NCBI GenBank assembly: GCA_017622635.1
Contig: JAGAQS010000021.1
Span: 1-5,686 of the forward strand
DNA length: 5,686 nt
Origin: Ruminococcus sp.
Lineage (GTDB): Bacteria > Bacillota > Clostridia > Oscillospirales > Ruminococcaceae
Direction: 5' to 3'
This document shows, piece by piece, positions 1 through 5,686 of the stretch. The first letter of the stretch is position 1, and every line of letters begins with the position of its first letter. The notes under the pieces were generated by a model, which made no database searches, had not been told where the DNA came from, and worked only from the letters and a program-made list of their open reading frames with translations. The position numbers were made by a program, and so were the translations under genes.

Positions 1-1069
1 CCAATGCACCCGAAATTGACATTTTTTCAAGAGAATACGGGAACTCCCTGTAATCTGCATCAGGGTTTGCAATTCTCCATTCCTCAAAGTTTGAGTTAAG
101 AATGGTAAGCAGGAACTCCCATACAGCGTCCTGTGAAATACCCTCCTGCTGATAATATGATAAAGCAAGTTCGGGGTCTTTTCTCTTTGAAAGTTTACGT
201 TTGCTTGTACCCTCCATTTTCATAAGGGTTGCAGTATGACAGTAAACAGGCTGTTTCCAGCCGAGAACGTTGAAAAGTTCAACGTGCATAGGCAGTGACG
301 AAAGCCATTCTTCACCCCTGATAACGTGGGTTGAGTGCATGAAATGGTCGTCAATAACATGGGCAAAGTGGTATGTCGGTATTCCGTCACTCTTGAGAAG
401 AACAAAATCCATGTTGTTTCTCGGCATTTCAAGTCTGCCTCTTACAGCGTCCTCAACTGTTATATATTCGTCTGTCTCAACGCCCATATAACGCAGTACC
501 CAAGGTTTACCCTGAGAAATATTTTCCTTAATCTGTTCTATTGTAAGACTTCTGCTTTTTTCAGCATACTTGCCGTAGATTCCGGGATTTTCCTTGTTTT
601 CGGTCTGCTGTTCACGGATAGCGTCAATTTCTTCGGCAGTAAGGAAACACGGATAAGCCTTTCCCTGCTGAACAAGATATTTTGCGAAAACCTGATATAT
701 TTCCTTACGCTGTCGCTGACGGTAAGGTCCGTAACTGCCGTTGTCACCGTCAACAACCGCACCCTCGTCAAATTCAACACCGAAATAAGCCATAGCATTT
801 ATAACAGTCTCAACAGCACCCTCAACTTCTCTCTTGTTGTCGGTGTCCTCAATACGCAGATAGAAAACACCGTCCGACTGATGTGCGAGACGTTCGGCAA
901 TAATCGCATTGTAGAGATTTCCGAGATGTACAAAACCCGTCGGGCTTGGTCCTATACGTGTAACGCAAGCACCGTCGGACAATTCTCTTTCAGGGAAACG
1001 CCTGTCAATATCTTCCGGAGTCTCTGAAACGTCCGGAAACAAAACCTGTGCAAGTAAATTAAAGTCCAT
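1..1069 (-). CDS. gltX: Glutamate--tRNA ligase, N-terminal 356 residues (3' end outside window)
   Basis: This encodes a cytosolic class I aminoacyl-tRNA synthetase that charges tRNA-Glu (in many clostridia also tRNA-Gln, for later amidation). Reading the minus strand from the ATG at 1069 gives an uninterrupted frame to the window edge. The ATP-binding HIGH motif appears as PSPTGFVHLGN, with HLGN at residues 48-51. Other family blocks are LRIEDTD (71-77), SDGIPTYHFAHVIDDH (227-242) and VIRGEEWLSSLP (249-260), and the KMSKS loop is KLSKR (292-296). The roughly 40 residues before the HIGH region match, from memory, the extended clostridial GluRS subtype of about 550 residues, so roughly 190 residues (the anticodon-binding end) are missing to the left. 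An in-frame ATG seven codons upstream (1090) was not chosen: it has no Shine-Dalgarno and would leave only a leader of about 11 nt. The 1069 start has AAAAGGA at 1087-1081. No T-box is present, since the predicted leader is only about 32 nt. Confidence 0.96.
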   Translation of the reverse strand, partial: MDFNLLAQVLFPDVSETPEDIDRRFPERELSDGACVTRIGPSPTGFVHLGNLYNAIIAERLAHQSDGVFYLRIEDTDNKREVEGAVETVINAMAYFGVEFDEGAVVDGDNGSYGPYRQRQRKEIYQVFAKYLVQQGKAYPCFLTAEEIDAIREQQTENKENPGIYGKYAEKSRSLTIEQIKENISQGKPWVLRYMGVETDEYITVEDAVRGRLEMPRNNMDFVLLKSDGIPTYHFAHVIDDHFMHSTHVIRGEEWLSSLPMHVELFNVLGWKQPVYCHTATLMKMEGTSKRKLSKRKDPELALSYYQQEGISQDAVWEFLLTILNSNFEEWRIANPDADYREFPYSLEKMSISGAL

Positions 1070-1107
1070 GAAAAAACCAGTCCTTTTCATAAAATTATCA
1101 ATTATAA

Positions 1108-1136
1108 ATTATATCATATATGACATTTTTTGTCAA
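1108..1136 (-). promoter_or_regulatory. Sigma-A promoter of gltX (TTGACA-17-TATAAT)
   Basis: On the minus strand, TTGACA (1136-1131) is separated by exactly 17 nt from TATAAT (1113-1108), so both hexamers match consensus perfectly. Transcription would start near 1101, about 32 nt before the gltX ATG. A 5-bp inverted repeat (TGACA/TGTCA, 1121-1135) overlaps the -35 box; it may be chance. Confidence 0.85.
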
Positions 1137-1167
1137 TAACAGTATTTCCCGAAATTGCAAAATAAAG

Positions 1168-1196
1168 TAGACAAATATATAATTACGTGCTATAAT
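1168..1196 (+). promoter_or_regulatory. Extended -10 promoter for the peptidase operon
   Basis: TAGACA (1168-1173), one mismatch from the -35 consensus, is followed after 17 nt by a perfect TATAAT (1191-1196). The -10 is preceded by TG at 1188-1189, giving the extended -10 form TGCTATAAT. The expected start near 1203 leaves a leader of about 52 nt before the ATG at 1255. It fires away from the gltX promoter, so the two transcripts are divergent and non-overlapping. No terminator-like stem appears before the next genes, so this promoter may serve all four. Confidence 0.8.
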
Positions 1197-1254
1197 AAGA
1201 GTATACAGACATTTATAATATTTTTTCGTATAAAATGAAAGGAATTTTTCTGTA

Positions 1255-2262
1255 ATGAATATCAAAGATACACTTTTTGAACTATCCGAAACGTCAGGAG
1301 CTTCGGGAAATGAAAATCCCGTTTCGGAAACGGCACTCAATATGCTGAAAAACTACTGTCCCGACGCCCATATAAAAAACGGAAACGTAATCGGAAATTT
1401 CGGCGAATTTAAAGAGGGACTTCCCCTGCTTGTTCTTGACGCACATATTGACCAGATAGGCATGATTGTTACTTATATAACAGACGACGGTTTTATAAAA
1501 GTCGGTAATCTCGGCGGTATTGACAGAAGATTGTTACCTGCACAGCCTGTTATTGTTCACGGTAAAAGAGATATAAAAGGCGTTATATGTTCCGTTCCCC
1601 CTCACCTGACGGCAAACGGAAGTGAAGTTCTTTCCTTTGACGATACGGCAATTGACACGGGTATGACAAAGGCTGAACTTGATGAAATTGTTTCACTCGG
1701 TGATACGGTTACTTTTGATGTGAAATGCCGTGAACTTCTTAACGGTCGTGTAACAGGCGGTGCATTGGACGACAGAAGCGGTATGGTGTCAATCCTCTAT
1801 GCCCTCGAACTTCTCAAAGACAAAAAAACCGCATATAATGTCACTGTTATTTTTTCGGCACAGGAGGAACTCGGTGAACGTGGTGCAAAAATCGGTGCAT
1901 TTGAAATAAACCCCGATATTGCTTTAGCGGTAGATGTAAGTTTTGCATATGCTCACGGTGAGGACGAACAGAAATGCGGTTATCTCGGCAAAGGTGCAAT
2001 GATTGGAATATCTCCGTCACTTTCAAGGGAAATTTCCGACGGTCTTATAAATACGGCAAAAGAAAACAATATCCCGTATCAGATTGAAGTCATGAACGGT
2101 CTTACCTCTACAAATGCAGACAGATATTCGGTAAACCGTGAGGGAGCTAAAGCCTGTACCGTTTCAATTCCTCTCAGAAATATGCACACGCCTGTTGAAG
2201 TGGTTGACCTTAAAGATATTGAACTTACAGGGAAACTTATTGCCGGATTTATCAGAGAGTGA
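1255..2262 (+). CDS. M42 family metallo-aminopeptidase (first paralogue)
   Basis: This is a probable cytosolic dinuclear metal aminopeptidase of the M42 family (FrvX/YsdC/TET-like), which removes N-terminal residues from short peptides and usually assembles into large oligomers. Its 335 residues match the usual 330-370. All expected active-site positions are visible: His64 and Asp66 in DAHIDQIG, bridging Asp172 in ALDDR, the catalytic/metal pair Glu204-Glu205 in SAQEELG, Asp227 in AVDVSFA, and His311 in NMHTPVE. The DVSFA and TNAD (286-289) signatures place it in a different subgroup from the next gene. No signal peptide or membrane segment is seen. The start is supported by GAAAGGA at 1237-1243, with a spacer of about 11 nt. 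A six-codon frame (1235-1255) ends on the start codon as TAATG but lacks its own ribosome site. Peptide substrate preference and metal (Zn or Co) cannot be read from sequence. Older databases often label such proteins endoglucanase or CelM, which is probably misleading. Confidence 0.93.
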   Translation: MNIKDTLFELSETSGASGNENPVSETALNMLKNYCPDAHIKNGNVIGNFGEFKEGLPLLVLDAHIDQIGMIVTYITDDGFIKVGNLGGIDRRLLPAQPVIVHGKRDIKGVICSVPPHLTANGSEVLSFDDTAIDTGMTKAELDEIVSLGDTVTFDVKCRELLNGRVTGGALDDRSGMVSILYALELLKDKKTAYNVTVIFSAQEELGERGAKIGAFEINPDIALAVDVSFAYAHGEDEQKCGYLGKGAMIGISPSLSREISDGLINTAKENNIPYQIEVMNGLTSTNADRYSVNREGAKACTVSIPLRNMHTPVEVVDLKDIELTGKLIAGFIRE

Positions 2263-2265
2263 CGG

Positions 2266-2393
2266 AGGTGGTGGGTGTGGTGGATATGACCCATTTTATA
2301 AACCCTTTCACATAAGAATATATAATATATATATAATATGATAAAATAAAAATAGTTTTATAAATACCGTTTTATCCACCACAAGCACCCCAT
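2266..2393. repeat. 128-bp imperfect palindrome, MITE-like
   Basis: The two ends are inverted copies. TGTGGTGGATA at 2276-2286 matches TATCCACCACA at 2373-2383 over 11 bp. After a 2-nt mismatch, GGTG (2270-2273) also pairs with CACC (2386-2389). The symmetry continues inward without gaps: AC (2289-2290) and TTTATAAA (2295-2302) match GT and TTTATAAA (2357-2364) around the same centre (about 2329.5). The core is almost pure A/T with TATAATAT repeated 11 bp apart (2321 and 2332). G-rich plus-strand left end, C-rich right end and AT core are unlike the flanking genes. Miniature inverted-repeat elements have this form. No convincing target-site duplication was found, and copy number in the genome is unknown. 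It begins just after the upstream stop codon. Confidence 0.55.
2307..2337 (+). promoter_or_regulatory. Weak candidate promoter inside the palindrome
   Basis: TTCACA (2307-2312) lies 19 nt before TATAAT (2332-2337), or 17 nt before TATATA (2330-2335). It could drive the second peptidase, acetyltransferase and lyase genes independently of the promoter at 1168-1196. In DNA this AT-rich, -10-like hexamers are expected by chance, so this is only a candidate. Confidence 0.25.
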
Positions 2394-2428
2394 TCATAAA
2401 ATACTTTACTGACCGAAAGGATATAATT

Positions 2429-3448
2429 ATGAAAAATCTATTAAAAGAGCTTTGTCTTGCCGACAGCGTTTCGGGAGACGAAAGCGGAGTAAGAAATATT
2501 ATAATTGAAAAAATAAAGGATTTCTGCGATTACAGGGTTGACCCTCTCGGAAGTCTTATATGTTTCAGAAAAGGCAGAAAAACTTCTGACAAAAAACTTA
2601 TGATTTGTGCCCATATGGACGAAGTAGGTTTTATCGTAACCGCAGTAAATACGGACGGTACACTTGCTTTTGACATGGTAGGCGGTGTTGACCCGTCTGT
2701 GACAATCGGCAGACAGGTTACAGTCGGAAAAAATCATATTCACGGCGTTGTCGGTTCTACGGCAGTTCACAATCTCTCAAAGGAACAGCGTGAAAAAGCA
2801 CCCGAAATGAAAGGTCTTTACATTGATATCGGTGCAGAAAACAGAGAAGATGCCGAAAAATATGTAAACCTTGGTGACTGTGTATACTTTGATTCCGAAT
2901 TTACGGAACTGGGCGAAAGAAGAATCAAGTCTAAAGCAATTGACGACCGTGCAGGCTGTGCCATGATGATACGTCTTATACGTGAAGAACCTGAATACGA
3001 TACATATTTTGTCTTTAACGTTCAGGAGGAAATAGGTCTGCGTGGTTCAAGGGTGTCGGCATTTTCCGTACAGCCCGACTTTGCAATAGTACTTGAATCA
3101 ACCACAGCGTCCGACATTGACGGCGTTTCGGGTGCAAAGAAAGTCTGCGAACTCGGAAAAGGTCCTGTTGTGTCGTTCATGGACAGAAGCACGGTCTATG
3201 ACAGGGAATTATATAAACTTGCTTTTGATATCGCAAAAGAAGAAAATCTGCCGTGTCAGACAAAGACAATGATTGCAGGTGGCAACGATGCGGGGGCTAT
3301 CCACATTACAGGCAAGGGAATATGTACTGTTGCGGTATCAGTGCCATGCAGGTATTTACATTCTGCGTCGTGCGTAATCGAAACGGACGATTTTGAAAAT
3401 TCATACAGACTTGTAAAAAATCTCTCAAAAAGGATTCCCGAATTATGA
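2429..3448 (+). CDS. M42 family metallo-aminopeptidase (second paralogue)
   Basis: This is a second cytosolic M42 aminopeptidase, 339 residues, of the same overall length and domain order as its neighbour but clearly diverged. Metal and catalytic residues are in place: His62 and Asp64 in AHMDEVG, bridging Asp172 in AIDDR, Glu200-Glu201 in NVQEEIG, Glu223 in VLESTTASD, and His311 in RYLHSAS. Glu223 replaces the Asp227 of the first paralogue; the ExTTA form is a recognised M42 variant rather than a lesion. The GGNDAGAIH block (284-292) is the classical M42 signature. AAAGGA at 2416-2421 sits 7 nt before the ATG, the best-placed ribosome site of the set. The stop codon overlaps the next start as ATGA (3445-3448), so translation is probably coupled. 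Two adjacent, complete paralogues suggest different N-terminal residue preferences or a mixed complex; this is inference. Confidence 0.93.
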   Translation: MKNLLKELCLADSVSGDESGVRNIIIEKIKDFCDYRVDPLGSLICFRKGRKTSDKKLMICAHMDEVGFIVTAVNTDGTLAFDMVGGVDPSVTIGRQVTVGKNHIHGVVGSTAVHNLSKEQREKAPEMKGLYIDIGAENREDAEKYVNLGDCVYFDSEFTELGERRIKSKAIDDRAGCAMMIRLIREEPEYDTYFVFNVQEEIGLRGSRVSAFSVQPDFAIVLESTTASDIDGVSGAKKVCELGKGPVVSFMDRSTVYDRELYKLAFDIAKEENLPCQTKTMIAGGNDAGAIHITGKGICTVAVSVPCRYLHSASCVIETDDFENSYRLVKNLSKRIPEL

Positions 3449-4245
3449 TTAAACTGATTGAACAGGAAAAGGAATTTGACCGTAAACTTCTCCTGAAGTC
3501 CCTCTGCGGTCGCAAAATGCTTGCATACGAAAGGGCATACGGCACGGATTACGATTTCTGCCGTTTCTACAAAATAACCGACAAAAACGGTATCGGTTTT
3601 ATGTTCATGATAAATTCAACGCTTATTATCTGTAGTGACGATAATCTTGAGGCTACGGAGGAAATTGACCTCTTTGTACGCATGAACCTGCCTTTCAGAA
3701 TAGAGGGTTCACAGAAGATTATAAACAATATTAAAATCCCTGAACACTATCAGAGACTTAACCGTACAATCTTTGAACTGATTCCCGACGAACAACCTCT
3801 TGAATCAATTGAAGAATTTGTTGACTTCAACCCGAAACTCCCCGACGTTTACAAAATTTTAAGTGAAGGATTCCCGAATATAGCAGATTTTTCACTTTGG
3901 TATACGGATACTTCACACCGTTGCCGTCACGGTGTAAGCCGTACATTTACATACAGAAATTCAACCACCGCATCTGCAATATACAATATAGACGGCGTTG
4001 TACTTATCGGACAGGTCGCTACAACAGAATCGGCAAGAGGTCGTGGCTATGCAAGGGAGTTTCTGAAATGGCTTGCACAGTTTTTCAACGGTCTCGGAAA
4101 AAAAGCCTATCTCATGGCGTTGGATATACGTGTAAGTTTTTACCGTGAAATAGGATTCCGTGAGATTGAACGTGAGACGGTTCTTGAACGGATTGACATT
4201 GAAAAAGAAAGTGTAATGAAAGGAAAACTGACTGATGAACAATAA
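3445..4245 (+). CDS. GNAT-family N-acetyltransferase, unknown substrate
   Basis: This is a predicted acetyl-CoA-dependent N-acetyltransferase of 266 residues. The C-terminal third carries the GNAT fold core: a beta strand DGVVLIGQVATT (183-194), the acetyl-CoA pyrophosphate loop RGRGYA (198-203), a following helix, and SFYREIGF (231-238), where Tyr233 is in the position of the usual general acid and the YxxxGF ending is typical. Residues 1 to about 130 have no motif I recognise; the length would fit a degenerate first GNAT-like lobe, but that is inference. The start overlaps the preceding stop as ATGA, with AAAGGA at 3429-3434 about 10 nt upstream inside the previous gene. The last 11 bp overlap the next gene. 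The substrate could be a small amine, an amino acid, a peptide or a protein N-terminus; the sequence does not say. No transmembrane or signal segment is apparent. Confidence 0.87.
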   Translation: MIKLIEQEKEFDRKLLLKSLCGRKMLAYERAYGTDYDFCRFYKITDKNGIGFMFMINSTLIICSDDNLEATEEIDLFVRMNLPFRIEGSQKIINNIKIPEHYQRLNRTIFELIPDEQPLESIEEFVDFNPKLPDVYKILSEGFPNIADFSLWYTDTSHRCRHGVSRTFTYRNSTTASAIYNIDGVVLIGQVATTESARGRGYAREFLKWLAQFFNGLGKKAYLMALDIRVSFYREIGFREIERETVLERIDIEKESVMKGKLTDEQ

Positions 4246-5515
4246 GATAAATGAAATATACAACATTGACAGCCGTATAATTGAACTTGCCGGAAAGGCT
4301 GAAAAAAACTGTGCGGAGGCTTTCCGCAGAATCGACGAAACCACTGAATACAACGGTGCAAAGGTTCTGAAAGCCTTTTCCGACAACAAAGTAAGTGAAC
4401 CGTGTTTCTACGGCTCTACGGGCTACGGTTACGGCGATATCGGACGTGACGTTATTGACAAGGTTTTTGCACAGTCTCTCGGTACTGAGGACGCTCTTGT
4501 AAGATTCAATTTTGTTTCGGGAACTCATGCACTTTCCGTTGCACTTTTCGGTGTACTACGTACAGGTGACAGAATTGTTTCAGTTACGGGAAAACCATAC
4601 GACACACTTGAAGAAGTAATCGGCATTGCAGGAAAAAAAGGCAACGGTTCTCTTATGGACTATGGCATTGAATACGGTCAGGTTGACCTGCTCCCCGACG
4701 GTACACCCGATTACGACGGAATAACAGAAGCGGTAAAGGACGCAAAGGTTGCATATATACAGCGTTCAAGAGGTTACTCCCTCCGCCCTGCATTTACAAT
4801 TGACGACATTGAAAAAATGATTAAATCCGCAAAAAAGGGTAATCCTGATATTATAGTCATGGTTGATAACTGTTACGGCGAATTTGTTGAGGACAGAGAA
4901 CCCTCACACGTCGGTGCTGACATAATAATAGGTTCTCTGATAAAAAATGCAGGCGGTGGTATTGCACGTACAGGCGGTTACATTGCGGGACGTGCAGACC
5001 TTATTGAACTCTGTTCATACCGTCTTACCTGTGTGGGAATGGGAAAAGAAGTCGGCTGTACTCTCGGCATGAACCGTGAAATACTGCTCGGTCTTTTCTT
5101 TGCCCCCGACGTTGTTTCAAACGCAATAAAAACATCTGCCTTTGCAAGTGAACTCTTTACCATGCTCGGCTTTGAATGTTCACCACGCAAGGACGATAAA
5201 CGTGGCGACATTATAACCGCTGTAAAACTCGGTGACGAAAAACACCTCACCGCTTTCTGCCGTGGTATACAGAAAGGTGCTCCCGTTGACTCGTTCGTTA
5301 CTCCTGAACCATGGGATATGCCCGGTTATTCGGATAAAGTAATCATGGCGGCAGGTGCGTTTACAAACGGTGCTTCAATTGAACTTTCGGCAGACGCTCC
5401 TATTCGTGAACCGTTTGCCGTATGGATGCAGGGCGGTATCACTTACACAAGCGGTAAGCTCGGTGTTATGCTTGCCGTTCAGGAAATGCTTGACTGCGGT
5501 CTTATTTCACTCTGA
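4235..5515 (+). CDS. PLP-dependent methionine gamma-lyase-like protein (COG4100, 'aluminium resistance' family)
   Basis: This is a fold-type I pyridoxal-phosphate enzyme of the COG4100/Alum_res family (Bacillus subtilis YnbB is the same family), annotated as cystathionine beta-lyase-like or methionine gamma-lyase family. Its 426 residues match the family's usual length of about 400-430. Visible features are GYGYGDIGRD (63-72 region), the phosphate-site block NFVSGTHAL (92-100), Asp211 in MVDNCYGEF, which should contact the pyridine nitrogen, and Lys237 in GSLIKNAGG, the expected Schiff-base lysine. GGITYTSGKLG (400-410) is a conserved C-terminal block. It starts inside the end of the acetyltransferase gene (11-bp overlap), with AAAGGA at 4219-4224 about 10 nt upstream, so it is coupled to it. 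It is cytosolic. The aluminium label comes from an early genetic observation; the physiological substrate is poorly defined, probably a sulfur or related amino acid. It is the last gene before a likely terminator. Confidence 0.92.
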   Translation: MNNKINEIYNIDSRIIELAGKAEKNCAEAFRRIDETTEYNGAKVLKAFSDNKVSEPCFYGSTGYGYGDIGRDVIDKVFAQSLGTEDALVRFNFVSGTHALSVALFGVLRTGDRIVSVTGKPYDTLEEVIGIAGKKGNGSLMDYGIEYGQVDLLPDGTPDYDGITEAVKDAKVAYIQRSRGYSLRPAFTIDDIEKMIKSAKKGNPDIIVMVDNCYGEFVEDREPSHVGADIIIGSLIKNAGGGIARTGGYIAGRADLIELCSYRLTCVGMGKEVGCTLGMNREILLGLFFAPDVVSNAIKTSAFASELFTMLGFECSPRKDDKRGDIITAVKLGDEKHLTAFCRGIQKGAPVDSFVTPEPWDMPGYSDKVIMAAGAFTNGASIELSADAPIREPFAVWMQGGITYTSGKLGVMLAVQEMLDCGLISL

Positions 5516-5519
5516 AAAT

Positions 5520-5544
5520 ATCGGGGCTTACAGACCGATTTTTT
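5520..5544 (+). terminator. Likely intrinsic terminator of the four-gene operon
   Basis: ATCGG (5520-5524) pairs with CCGAT (5535-5539) around a 10-nt loop and runs directly into a run of six T (5539-5544). It begins 5 nt after the lyase stop codon, in the right place to end the operon. The stem is only 5 bp, so termination may be partial. Confidence 0.6.
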
Positions 5545-5625
5545 ACAGTTTACTACAAATAAGTAAAAAAAATGTTACAGAAAAAATACAAATTCCGACG
5601 ATTCTTTAATAAATGCTTTCAGCGG

Positions 5626-5654
5626 TTGACATTTCACAAAAATACTGATAAAAT
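5626..5654 (+). promoter_or_regulatory. Sigma-A promoter for the next rightward gene
   Basis: A perfect TTGACA (5626-5631) is followed after 17 nt by TAAAAT (5649-5654), with TG at 5646-5647 forming an extended -10. Transcription should start near 5661. It lies downstream of the terminator at 5520-5544, which marks a new transcription unit. The 80 bases between them (5545-5625) hold no feature I can support. Confidence 0.85.
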
Positions 5655-5656
5655 AG

Positions 5657-5672
5657 ATAAGATGAATCTTAT
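5657..5672. promoter_or_regulatory. 16-bp dyad over the start site, operator candidate
   Basis: ATAAGAT (5657-5663) and ATCTTAT (5666-5672) form a perfect 7-bp inverted repeat with a 2-nt spacer. It starts 2 bp after the -10 hexamer and spans the expected transcription start, the classical place for a repressor operator. It is not the 7-1-7 Fur/PerR box, and I do not recognise the cognate regulator. It could also be a small 5' hairpin in the mRNA. Confidence 0.5.
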
Positions 5673-5678
5673 ATTAAT

Positions 5679-5686
5679 AAAGGAGG
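5679..5686 (+). promoter_or_regulatory. Strong ribosome binding site of a gene starting beyond the window
   Basis: AAAGGAGG at the last eight bases is a full anti-16S match, stronger than the AAAGGA sites in the rest of the window. A start codon would be expected within about 5-10 nt beyond the right edge. The leader from the predicted start site would be short, roughly 30 nt. Confidence 0.8.

Noticed and set aside
335..1027. A 230-codon open frame on the plus strand
   Set aside because: It is antisense to gltX, whose minus-strand frame carries clear HIGH and KLSKR motifs and runs unbroken to the window edge; the plus-strand product has no recognisable family and no ribosome site.
1202..1232. 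Inverted TATAC/GTATA in the leader of the first peptidase gene
   Set aside because: A 5-bp AT-rich match with a 21-nt gap is expected by chance in this composition.
1235..1255. Six-codon frame ending on the first peptidase start codon (TAATG)
   Set aside because: It has no Shine-Dalgarno of its own, and its first codons overlap the peptidase's ribosome site; an upstream-peptide regulatory role would be speculation.
2266..2393. Palindrome as a Rho-independent terminator of the first peptidase gene
   Set aside because: The arms are separated by more than 80 nt of AT-rich DNA and no T-tract follows the right arm, so it lacks terminator form.
2260..2413. TGAC on both sides of the palindrome as a target-site duplication
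   Set aside because: Only four bases, not placed symmetrically at the palindrome ends, and the left copy includes the peptidase stop codon.
3961..4528. Minus-strand frames of about 140 codons across the acetyltransferase/lyase junction
   Set aside because: They lie opposite two well-supported coding genes, lack ribosome sites and have no recognisable motifs.
5545..5625. Possible small gene or RNA between the terminator and the next promoter
   Set aside because: No start with a ribosome site, no stable fold and no promoter could be seen in this short AT-rich stretch.

Overview
The window looks like chromosomal DNA of a low-to-moderate G+C Bacillota, most likely a gut clostridium of the Ruminococcus/Oscillospiraceae type. 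The clues are AAAGGA-type ribosome binding sites before every gene, sigma-A-like promoters (TTGACA/TATAAT with 17-nt spacers, two with extended -10 TGn), very AT-rich intergenic DNA, and a glutamyl-tRNA synthetase of the clostridial subtype with a long N-terminal extension. The taxonomic call is inference from these features, not from a search.

Layout. Positions 1-1069 (minus strand) hold the first 356 codons of gltX, whose 3' end lies outside the window. A divergent intergenic region (1070-1254) carries a perfect-consensus promoter for gltX and an extended -10 promoter for the rightward genes. Four plus-strand genes follow: an M42 metallo-aminopeptidase (1255-2262), a second M42 paralogue (2429-3448), a GNAT-type acetyltransferase (3445-4245) and a COG4100 PLP-dependent methionine gamma-lyase-like/'aluminium resistance' protein (4235-5515). 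The last three overlap (4 bp and 11 bp), so they are almost certainly cotranscribed and translationally coupled. A short stem plus T-tract at 5520-5544 probably ends the operon. A new promoter, a 16-bp dyad over the expected start site and a strong AAAGGAGG at the right edge introduce another rightward gene whose start codon lies just beyond the window.

The 166-bp gap between the two peptidase genes is filled largely by a 128-bp imperfect palindrome with G-rich/C-rich ends and an AT core, resembling a MITE-like repeat. It is the least ordinary part of the window.

How the genes may work together (inference): the two cytosolic M42 enzymes would trim peptides to amino acids, and the PLP enzyme could act on sulfur or related amino acids. 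The substrate of the acetyltransferase cannot be read from the sequence. Nothing here amounts to a defence system, CRISPR array, phage or secondary-metabolite cluster; most of the window is ordinary housekeeping and metabolism.
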